DNA from: Paenalcaligenes niemegkensis
GTDB taxonomy: Bacteria; Pseudomonadota; Gammaproteobacteria; Burkholderiales; Burkholderiaceae_B
DNA length: 64,000 bases
Assembly (NCBI RefSeq): GCF_022230885.1
Contig: NZ_JAKGCT010000004.1
Span: forward strand, 1,798,001-1,862,000
Reading direction: 5' to 3'
This document shows, piece after piece, positions 39,336-48,241 of this stretch. The notes under the pieces are model-generated. The model was not told where the DNA came from, searched no databases, and was given only the letters and a program-made list of their open reading frames with translations. Position 1 is the stretch's first letter; the number at the start of each line of letters is the position of its first letter. Both the position numbers and the translations under genes were made by a program.

Positions 39336-40309
39336 GCTGCTACCCCCTTATGCCAACAGCGTACGCTATGCGTAACGCCTACCTTCTCCTCCGGCGGGTC
39401 CATTTTGCATTGCGCCGTGGCGCGTGAACAGCGAAACCTGAACGCACAGCCTTGCTCAAGATTGAGTAATGAGGGCGTGGCGCCTGGAATCTGGAAAAGC
39501 TCCTGGCCCCGGGTTGAAGCCGACGGGATAGAAGCCATTAGCCCCTGTGTATAAGGATGCATAGCCGATGCGATGAGCTGAGCCGTAGGGCCGGTCTCTA
39601 CAATTTTCCCGGCGTACATGACGGCCAGCCTGTCAGCAAGGCCCGAGACAACAGCCAGGTCGTGGGTGATCCAGATCAGCGCTGTGCCAGTGTCACGACA
39701 TAGCTTCTGGACCTCGTAGAGTATTTGTCCCTGAATAGTGACGTCCAGGGCTGTGGTGGGCTCATCAGCAATAATGAGTTTGGGTCGATTCAGCAGCGCA
39801 ATCGCAATGGCTACCCGCTGACGCATGCCGCCTGAGAGCTGATGAGGGTAGGAACGCAGGCGTTCCGCCGGAGCCGGGATTCCGACCTGCTCCAGCACCT
39901 CAAGCGAACGCGCCAATGCCTGCGACTTGCTTAGCTTGCCGTGCGCCAGTACCGTTTCAATCATTTGTGTATCGATACGAAGCGCAGGGTTCAGCGTCAT
40001 CATAGGATCTTGAAAAATCATGGCAACATCATTACCACGAAGTTTTCGGTACGACTCCTTATCTAAAAGCAGTAAGTCGTGCCCGTCAAATCGGATGGTT
40101 TCAGCTTGAATCACACCGGGGTGGTCAATAAGACGCATCAAGGAAAAACCCGTAATGCTTTTTCCTGAACCTGATTCACCAACCAAACCCAATACTTCAC
40201 CCGCGTTAACGTACAACGATACGTCGTTTACCGCTTTTACTATGCCGCCTCGGGTGTGGAACCAAGTGCGCAATTTTTCTACTCTCAATAACGGCTCGGA
40301 GATAGACAT
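39332..40309 (-). CDS. Oligopeptide/dipeptide ABC transporter ATP-binding protein (OppD/DppD type)
   Basis: The partner ATPase, 325 residues. Walker A is GESGSGKSITGFSL, the signature QLSGGMRQRVAIAIAL, Walker B LIIADEPTTALDVT, with WITHDLAVVSGLADR after it. The C-terminal GCAFRFRCSRATAQC matches the oligopeptide domain. It would form a heterodimer with the downstream OppF-type protein. Confidence 0.93.
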   Translation of the reverse strand: MSISEPLLRVEKLRTWFHTRGGIVKAVNDVSLYVNAGEVLGLVGESGSGKSITGFSLMRLIDHPGVIQAETIRFDGHDLLLLDKESYRKLRGNDVAMIFQDPMMTLNPALRIDTQMIETVLAHGKLSKSQALARSLEVLEQVGIPAPAERLRSYPHQLSGGMRQRVAIAIALLNRPKLIIADEPTTALDVTIQGQILYEVQKLCRDTGTALIWITHDLAVVSGLADRLAVMYAGKIVETGPTAQLIASAMHPYTQGLMASIPSASTRGQELFQIPGATPSLLNLEQGCAFRFRCSRATAQCKMDPPEEKVGVTHSVRCWHKGVAA

Positions 40310-40318
40310 GCAGGCTCC

Positions 40319-41252
40319 CTAAATCTCGTTTCGCGGATTCAAAATATCCCGCAGATGGTCGCCCACCAAATTAATGGCAATGACAATAATGGCCAGCGCC
40401 AGCCCAGGAAAGAATGAGATCCAGTAGTAACCTGAGAGCAAGAACTCGAAGCCGTTTGAAATCAGCATTCCCAAAGACGGCTCAGTCACTGGTACACCCA
40501 CCCCCAAAAACGATAGCGTCGCTTCCAGCGCAATTGCATGCGCGAGGTCAATGGTGGCAATGACCATTAAAGGCGGGATACAGTTGGGGAAAACATGCCG
40601 GCGCAATATACGCTGCCAAGGCAAAGCCAGGCTTCGTGCAGCTTCTATATACTCCTTGTTACGCTCGACAATGGCTGCGCCACGTTGCCGCACGTGCGAA
40701 GTAAGCCCACTGCACAACAATCAGCGCGATAATGACCTTGTCTACGCCCTTGCCCAATACCGCGAGCAGGATCAGCGCGACCAAAATCGCAGGGAATGAA
40801 AGCTGTACATCGACAATACGCATAATCAGCGCATCAATCTTGCCACCGAAATAAGCCGATACCAGCCCTGCCATCGTACCGATCAGAAACGCTGCCGTCA
40901 CCGAAATAAAACCCACGACCAAACTGATACGCATGCCATACAAAATGGCAGAAAAAACATCCCGGGCCTGCCCGTCGGTTCCCAGCCAGTAGGTAATATT
41001 GCCATCGCCGCTAACAGAACCCGGTGGCAGCTTGGTATCGAAAATATCCAATGTGGCAATGTCAAATGGGTTCTGCGGCGCGATCCAGGGGGCCAAAACT
41101 GCCATCGCAACAAACACCACTAGCAGCACCAGACCCACCACAGCCAGCTTGTTAGATACAAACTGACTTAAGAACTGCGCCCCCAGGCTTTCCTGACGTA
41201 TGGGCGGGATGACTTCCAGCGCAGTGTTCAGGTCGGAATCGACTTTACTCAT
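40319..41252 (-). CDS. Peptide ABC transporter permease (OppC/DppC type; frame broken at ~40681-40692)
   Basis: About 310 residues with an N-terminal cytoplasmic tail, a first helix (LAVVGLVLLVVFVAMAVLAPWIAP), the periplasmic segment with HWLGTDGQARDVFSAILYG-like sequence, and five further helices. The EAA loop is YIEAARSLALPWQRILRRHVFPN. The frame shifts just before it (ARAATWRS versus RGAAIVERNKEYIEAA); here one surplus base, rather than a missing one, best explains the join. The start overlaps the oppB-type stop by four bases. Confidence 0.88.
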
Positions 41253-42221
41253 GTCTGACCTCCCAGGCGCACGCGAGGATCAAGCAGGGTATAGAGGATG
41301 TCTACCACCAGGTTCAGCATCGCCAGAAACAACACTGTCAGCATCAGATAAGCCACGACGACCGGACGATCCAGGGTAATGATGGAGTCAATCAGCAGCT
41401 TGCCCATTCCTGGCCAAGAAAACACCGTTTCAGTCACCACTGCAAATGCAATCACCTGTCCATATTCCAGCCCACCGATGGTGACAATTGGAATCAGGAT
41501 ATTCTTCAGTAGGTGTACTCCCAACACCCTTTTTCGTGCAGGCCTTTTGCTCGCGCGAACTTAATATAGTCTTGTGGGAGGCATTCGCGTGTGGCGGCTC
41601 GAGTCACCCGAATAATCAATGCACACTTGGCTACGGCAATCGTTGCTGCGGGCAGCCACAAATGCTTAAGACCTTGCCAGCTGAACAGGCTTAGCTCAAT
41701 CGGACCGAAGTCTTTGGTTGGGCCTCGCCCCCGGCTGGCACCCAGCCCAGCATGACGGCAAATACCATGATCAGCATCAGACCTACCCAAAAGTTGGGAA
41801 GGGAAAACCCCAGCACCGAACCGCCCATGATGGATCGGGCCCCCAGGCCAGTGGGGAAAAGCCCCGCATAAATGCCCAGCGGCACGCCCAGCAACAGCGA
41901 AATAAACATCGCCAGGGTTGCCAGTTCTAGCGTTGCCGGCATCCGTTCGAGAATCAAGCGCATGGCTGACTCACCATTGAGAAAACTATTCCCAAAATCA
42001 AGCTGTATGGCTTTGCTGAGGAAAATACCGTATTGAGTCCACAGCGGCAGGTCCAGCCCTAAACTACGCCGTATTGCTTCACGCTCAAGCTCGGAGGCTT
42101 CCGGGCTTGCAAGCATGGAGACAGGGTCGCCAATCATATACAGACCGCAAAAGACCAGCGCCGACATAATCAGCACAGCAATTGCGGTCTGAAAGAGGCG
42201 TCTAATTATTGTGGACAGCAC
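41249..42221 (-). CDS. Peptide ABC transporter permease (OppB/DppB type; frame broken at 41728-41732 and 41530-41534)
   Basis: About 324 residues when joined. The N-terminus LSTIIRRLFQTAIAVLIMSALVFCGLYMIGDPV and RRSLGLDLPLWTQYGIFLSKAIQLDFGNSF are typical of DppB. The first break restores GWVPAGGRGPTKDFG with one more base in the C/G5 run; the second restores FARAKGLHEKRVLGVHLLKN with one more in the T/A5 run, leading into the EAA region and ETVFSWPGMGKLLIDSI. Both are single-base losses, so the permease is probably intact. Confidence 0.88.
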
Positions 42222-42239
42222 AATAGGACACCCCTTTGC

Positions 42240-43825
42240 CTACGGCGTTGGCTTGAAGTCTTGAGCTAAGGTAAATTGGTCGGTACGGCCCTCGTAATGG
42301 ATGTTTTTCTTCATGGCCCAAACGGATAGCTCGAACTGCAACGGCAAAATGCCATAATCGTGGATAACGATCTCGCTTGCCTTAGCCAGGGTCTCAGCCC
42401 GCTTGTCATCGTCCATGGTACTTGAGGCTTCAAGAACCATTTTGTCGACCTCAGGATTCGAATAACGGCTCCAGTTGGTCGTACCATGGCCGTCAGCCGG
42501 AGACTGCGTCATGACAAGGGACTTCAACGGGTTAATCATCTCGCCCGAACTTACCGCCCAGCCCGCAAGATAGGTACTGAAGGCATACTGATCCCGCTGT
42601 TTAAAAAACACGGGCGGTGCCGAAGTTTCCACCTCGGCCTTAACACCAATGCGTGCCCACATAGCCGCTACGGTCTGCGCAATGCGCTGATCGTTAGTGT
42701 AGCGACCCGCGGGCGAACCTAGCGTCATTGAAAAACCGTCAGGATAACCCGCTTCGGTTAACAATTCCTTGGCTCGGGCGGGATCTGCCTTTGGAGCATC
42801 TTTGAGCGCCTCGGAAGTCCCGAACCCAGGATAAGCCAGCAAGTTACCTGCCGGTGCGGCAGATCCCCCATAATTCGTTCGACAATGGCATTCCGATCTA
42901 TTGCGAGAGACAGGGCTTCACGCACCCGCTTATCAGTCAGGGGGTTCTTGCCATCTGCACTTTGCATTCCTGCCGGAGGCTCGTCGCCTTGGTTCAGCGC
43001 AATGTAGATCACGCGCAATGATGGAGTCTCTTGTACATATAGCTTATCGTCCGCTTTCAAACGCGCGAGATCATCGGTGGGTGGATCTTCAATAACGTCA
43101 ACGTCCCCCGCCAGCAACGCGGCCACACGTGCGGCCGGGTTGGTAATGGGGCGATACACCACGCGTTCCCAGGCGGGTTTATCGCCCCAATAGTCATCGT
43201 TTCGTTCCAGAACAATCTCGGAACCGCGGCGCCATGATACGAACTTATAGGGTCCTGTTCCTATCAGACCGTCTCCCCTGTTCAGCTCAACTGTGGTTTT
43301 ACCCTCCGGAGCGTCGCCAGCAGCGGCCTTGCTCGACATAATGGGAACCATAGACAGGTTGGGCAGCAAGACAGGAGAGGGTCCTTTAGTGTGGATTTTC
43401 AGAGTGTGGTCATCAACCGCTTCAAGTTTGTCGATGGTGCTGAGATAGAGCGCATAAGAGGACGGGCTATTAGGCACTTTGGGTACCCGCTCGTAAGTAA
43501 ATATCACGTCTTGTGCCGTGAACGGACTGCCATCGGTAAACGTAACGCCTTTACGTAAATTGAAAGTCCATACATCGCCATCCACCTCCCATGACTCAGC
43601 AAGGGAAGGTACAGGCTGAGCCGTTTTGTCGGTACGCACCAAGGGGTCGAAAATAGTCTCGGATAACTGTGTATTAGGTGTCAGAGAATGGAATTGGGGG
43701 TCCATGGCAGACGGCTCTGCCCGTAATGCAATTACCAAGTCTTGGGCATGTACGAAACCTGCTCCACTCAGTAGGCTGAAGGCCACTGCACTCAATAAAA
43801 ATCGACCTTTTAGGCGTTTGATCAT
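42240..43825 (-). CDS. ABC transporter substrate-binding protein, family 5 (frame broken at 42865-42869)
   Basis: Periplasmic ligand-binding protein for the peptide-type importer. The signal peptide runs to about residue 27 (GAGFVHA). ALRAEPSAMDPQFHSL, VRTDKTAQPVPSLAESWEV and TFNLRKGVTFTDGSPFTAQDVIFTYERV are SBP_bac_5 landmarks. The frame breaks at IMG; a sixth base in the run restores GGSAAPAGNLLAYPGFGTSEAL. The joined length is ~528 residues. As first gene of the operon it sets the likely promoter upstream of 43825. Its ligand defines the island substrate but cannot be deduced by eye. Confidence 0.9.
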
Positions 43826-44125
43826 AAGTACGTCTCCGATAGGTTTTTATTCGAATTATAGAAAGCCGATAACCATTTTTGATGGCCCGGATTAAGAGCT
43901 TACCCAGTTTAGCCACCATAAGGTATTATTCAGATCAGTGTTTTCCCCAGAAAAAGGGTAATCGCCAATATGGGTCAAAACGCAAGCAAAAACAGCCCTA
44001 GCCCCACCACGTCAGCCATATTTCCGCATAGAAAAAACCGCTAGAAAACCCTATAAATAAAAAAGCCACGCTTATTAAAAGCGTGGCTTTTTACTATTGA
44101 TTTACTATCACGAAAAGAACGTGAT
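43826..44125. other. Intergenic gap holding a terminator
   Basis: Contains the presumed promoter of the transporter operon near the left end and the bidirectional terminator at 44059-44093. I see no further gene. Confidence 0.6.
44059..44093. terminator. Bidirectional terminator after the symporter operon
   Basis: A 13-bp arm AAAAGCCACGCTT and its exact complement AAGCGTGGCTTTT around ATTAA give T-tracts on both strands. It ends the minus-strand symporter transcript. Confidence 0.9.
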
Positions 44126-44251
44126 TTAAATCATTTCATGACCGTCACGTTTAGCAGCACGGAGATCTCGCACCAACGCCACCACCAAAACTGCCAGTAC
44201 GCCAGCAGAGATGACAGGCCATACTAATATATAAAATACTAACCAATCCAT
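44126..44251 (-). CDS. Small transporter subunit (41 residues) paired with the SSS symporter
   Basis: The ATG at 44251 follows AAAGGA at seven bases. The protein begins MDWLVFYILVWPVISAGV, continues as a single transmembrane helix of leucine, valine and alanine, and ends in a basic cytoplasmic tail RDLRAAKRDGHEMI. The pattern (aromatic start, VWPV, short basic tail) matches the putative small subunits encoded immediately after sodium:solute symporters. It lies 31 bp downstream of the symporter and just before the terminator, so it is the last gene of that operon. Its role as a symporter accessory is inferred from position. Confidence 0.8.
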   Translation of the reverse strand: MDWLVFYILVWPVISAGVLAVLVVALVRDLRAAKRDGHEMI

Positions 44252-44282
44252 AATTGTTCCTTTGAGTCGGTGTGCGGATGAC

Positions 44283-45964
44283 TTATGCCTTTAGGCCATC
44301 AACGTCGGTTTGAGGCTGCAACATGATTTCCTGTTCCGAGTGAAACGCTGTTACCCGTTTGGCGAGCACGCTAAAGTCGAAACGCTCTTTGCTGCGGAAA
44401 CTAAGTAAGGTACATACCAAGGCGCTCGTTCCGTATGCAGTAAGCGAACCTAGCAACACCGTGTAGTCTCTTAAGAAGCCAACAAAATAAGAAGACAGTA
44501 CTACTGCAACCACTGCACCAACAAATATGGCAAAGTTTCGACCAAAAAATGCAAACATCATCAGGCCTGCAACCACACCACCGCCCACTCCCGACATAAG
44601 CTCGAAGAAAACGGCAATAACACCGCTCATGGGAATAAGCTCAAAGCGTACGAGGGTAAACAAGGCGACTGCACTGACGACAGCACTGGTAAATGCCCGG
44701 TTTGTAACGCGATCCCAGTAGAAACTGACGATTACCGGGAAAACGATGGCTCCCCACAAGGCACCTACGAAAACCAGCATCACAAGAATATCCAGACGCA
44801 AGCTTGCGAACACCACGCCCATCATCGTCGCAATGACCATCGTGGCACGTCCCCACCACAGCATGCGCTGTGGATTAGGCTTGCCTTTGGCAATATTCTT
44901 ACCGTAGACGTCGGTCATGACAATGGCGGATAACGCACATAAGTCTGCATCTGCTGTTGATGATAGTGAACCAATTACCAGAATGAAAAACAGAGCAATA
45001 CCCAAAGGTGGCAAATAAGCAGAGGCCATCTGGGGAATGATGTTGTTCATGTCGCCACCAGCGGGCTGAATACCGGCAAATAGTGCCAGCAGGCCAAGCA
45101 TACCCAGGCCAATCACTACGGCCCCATAGCCTATCGTCGCGGTAAGAAACGTGGATTTAATAAGGTCTTCACGTACCGCAAACAAACGTTGCGCAATAGT
45201 CTGGTTACCAATGGCATAGGCCAGCACGGCTACAAAGTAGGGTGCGCCCTGATGAAGAATAGCGTCGGTAGAAAAGAAGTTGGACTGTTCAGCCGACAAG
45301 CGCCACATATTATCGGCAATAAGGTCAGGACCACCCGCATTAAAGAAGATAAGCGGAATAATGATGACTGCCGACAAGATCATGGCTACAAGCTGAGCAA
45401 AATCCGTCAGCACCGATGCCCTGAACCCTGACCACAAGGTGTACGACAGCACTCCTAGACCGGCGATAAGCACACCCTGAATAAAGGTTAGCGGACTCAA
45501 TACCGACACCAATGCCCCGGCAGCAGTGAAGTTAACCATGAGACTGATACAGCTTCCTACGATGTTGGAAACTGCCATGATCATCTGGCTTGTACTGCCG
45601 TGACGGGCGTGAATGACCTCAGCCAGTGTATGGGCTTCGGGGGCCAATGCTCTGAAACGCCGTCCGAAGGGATAGATGAATAGAATCATCAGCGCCCCCA
45701 GAAACCGTAATGAATGGGGCCAGACAAGCCATATGTATAACCAGACGTGGCACTGGCATAAAACGATGCCGCCCAAATCCAGGTGGCAATCATACTTGCG
45801 GCAGACAAACCAAAGCCTACTGCGCTGTTTGAAACCATGTATCCGTCTACGTTCTCATTTTTTCTGCTAATGAGCAAAGACAGCATAAATGTCGCCGCAT
45901 AGAACCCGAGCAACAACAGTAACGCAGACGTGGTTGAGAGCTGAAAAAACTCTGTTTCTTGCAT
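44283..45964 (-). CDS. Sodium:solute symporter family protein (frame broken at 45695-45699)
   Basis: A Na+-coupled transporter of the SSS family, ~560 residues with about 13 helices. ATG 45964 follows GAGGAAA and gives MQETEFFQLSTTSALLLLLG. The first frame ends HYGFWGR; one more base in the C/G5 run restores GFWGALMILFIYPFGRRFRALAPEAHTLAEVI. Later blocks include SGFRASVLTDFAQLVAMILS, GNQTIAQRLFAVRE and FFILVIGSLSSTADADLCALSAIVMTD, the last carrying the sodium-site residues. The substrate is unknown. It sits beside the catabolic island and may bring in a related organic solute. Confidence 0.9.
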
Positions 45965-46911
45965 GCTTTTATAATTTCCTCTTGTAGCACTCAGCAGGCC
46001 AAAATTATTTATTTTTAGGCCCGAAGAATCATACCGTTTCCGCAAAAAGCGATGGGCGGCACTAACCCCATTGCATGCCGCAACACCCATAACCGCAAAA
46101 TACGCGCGCAACGAAACCGGCCCTAAACACAGGGCTCAGACACACATAACGAGTGCCTCCAGCGCTGATGCGATCAATCGATTTAGCCGCAGCAGGCCTT
46201 GATGCTGGCTACTTAACGAAGTAGCTAAATTGTTCCGCGACCTTTGCAGGACGGGTATGGGTGTGTCGACTACCTAAAGTCGGGCTACTGCAAAGTAGCC
46301 TTAAGGTACTACAACCCCCAGACTGACATAGTCTGGCATGCCGTGTTGCAGTAAAGCGTGTTGATTCAAACATGTAGCGGCTCGAATCAACTGGCTATTG
46401 TAGCTAAAATCTCGGGAAATATCCAGAAGCGGGGTTTGGTCCATAAAAAAACATTGAATAATTCGCATCAGAAACATTTTTTGCAAGCACGGATTTTTAT
46501 CTTTAAACGCCCTGAAAAAATAATAGGCTTCATAACGAAACATCATTTTATTTTTATATAAGTGACATTATTTTTTGTTTTATTGTAATTAAGTATAGAA
46601 ACATATCCGTTATAGCCGCGCATTATTTAACGAAAACGTAGTCTCTCGTTTTTAAATTGCCCGATGAAGCGCCAACACAAGAGCAGTATCTTTGCCATTG
46701 CCTGAAAGACAGCTTAAGGTCAAACATCGGAACGCAAGTGTTGCGGGTTTTGCCTCTGCCGTAGCAATATTTGCCTGCCAGCCACCTTACGCCCTAACTG
46801 TAATATAAAATTACACCTCATTTCAGTAGCTAGCGCCGTTAACACTAAAGCAATGTTTTACTGTTTCCTCGATACCATGTCGGTTAATTGGCGTCTTCTA
46901 ATAGGTTGAGC
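45965..46911. other. Non-coding gap of about 950 bp
   Basis: The frames here are short and unlike proteins. The middle holds a cluster of hairpins (separate entry). The part from ~46500 to 46660 is AT-rich and may hold promoters for the O-antigen ligase gene. I cannot support any CDS in it. Confidence 0.5.
46208..46336. ncRNA. Candidate structured RNA or regulatory region: tandem hairpins
   Basis: Three perfect 7-bp stems occur within 130 bases: GCTACTT/AAGTAGC with an AACG loop (46208-46225), GGCTACT/AGTAGCC with a GCAA loop (46283-46300), and CCAGACT/AGTCTGG with a GACAT loop (46318-46336). A 5-bp CGACT/AGTCG stem lies between at 46267-46282. The first two share the TACT/AGTA core. No T-tract follows. 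Strand and function are unknown. Confidence 0.35.
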
Positions 46912-48149
46912 ATGTATAGCCCCACTCCAGTCACTCCTCCAGCTCAGGGTACTTACCTGTACTCCAGCGTAGCGGTATTTTTACTCGGAGCTGTCGCTCT
47001 TGTCATTTCGTCGGGCTATTCAATAGGCGCTGCGCTGTTGCTAATCGGTGGGATTTACACAGTATGCAAAGCCAGACCCTTAAACTTAAGCAAGGAAGAC
47101 TGGCTCATCATCGGCGCGCTGCTCTTTTATGGCTCGGTGGGTATCGCGGATGCCTTGCTACGTGACGTTAGCCTTAGCGCCTACGATAAGCCCCTGCGTT
47201 TCCTTTTAGCTTGCTTTGCGATGATACTGGTGCTGAAGTATCCGCCCCGTCTTTGCTGGCTTTGGTCCGGCTTGGCGGTAGGAGCTTTGTTTGCCGGGGT
47301 ATGGGCAGGCTATCAAAAACTCTTTTTACTGGTCGACAGGGCTGGCGGTTATACACACGTCATTCAGTTTGGCAATATTTCCATGTTAATGGGCTTCATG
47401 TGTCTGGCCGGCATAGGCTGGGCTAGCGTTCAGCCCCACCGTAATCGCTGGCTAGCACTGCTGATCGCGGGGGCTCTTGCTGGCATCGCTGGATCCGCCT
47501 TCTCAGGCAGCCGTGGCGGCTGGGTCGGTCTCCCATTGGTGATGCTGGTGTTATGGCGAGCTTATTACGAGTTTTTTCTCTGCGCACAAAAATTGTCGCA
47601 CCAGCGCTCATCGCCATTGCGTTAATTGGCGCCTACAGCTTTTCGTCCACCGGTGTACACCAGCGCGTTCACGCGGCCATCAACGACGTAGAGCTGTATT
47701 TCGATGGCAACAGCAACACATCCGTGGGCGCCAGGTTCGAGATGTGGAAAGGTGCTGCGCTGCTGTATAAGGCCAAGCCCATTTTTGGCTGGGGTAATCA
47801 TCAGTATCAAAGCGGCATGGCTGAACTGATCGAACAGGGCAAGGCACATCCTGTCACAGCTCCCTTTACCCATCCACATAACGAAGTGTTAAACGCTGCG
47901 GCAAAATACGGTACGGTGGGCTTGCTTGCCCTGCTCCTCCTCTATGCTATACCTATACGCTTACTGGCTCCCTGCTTGCGGGCGGGTTCTCTGCCAAAGC
48001 GATCGCTCGCTGCAGCAGGCACCCTGCTGACCGTTGCCTATATCGACTTTGGCTTATCGCAAGCATTTCTCAGCCACAATAGCGGTGCAATGATGTATGC
48101 GTTCTGGCTGGCTGTAATCTGGGGTTGCTACCGTAATCAGCCTGTCTAG
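46912..48149 (+). CDS. O-antigen ligase family (Wzy_C) membrane protein (frame broken at 47572-47577)
   Basis: A polytopic membrane protein of the WaaL/Wzy/PglL superfamily, ~412 residues with about ten helices. Conserved features are the periplasmic loop around SGSRGGWVGLPLVMLVLW and the second part with RFEMWKGAALLYKAKPIFGWGNHQYQ and FTHPHNEVLNAAAKYGTVGLLALL, the H-x-H-N motif typical of the ligase loop. A seventh T in the T6 run joins YYEFF to SLRTKIVAPALIA. ATG 46912 has AGG upstream. No other LPS genes are near, so polymerase, ligase and glycoprotein-ligase roles remain open. Confidence 0.85.
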
Positions 48150-48241
48150 CCACTGCTCCATTCCTACTATTCACTTAACAATATTTACTTATACGGAAGG
48201 TCCCTAACCACAACATCCTCAAAGTCGCTTACAACACTGCC

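Noticed and set aside
46301-46546. 81-residue minus-strand ORF in the non-coding gap
   Set aside because: No ribosome site, no recognisable domain, cysteine- and phenylalanine-rich composition typical of chance frames.
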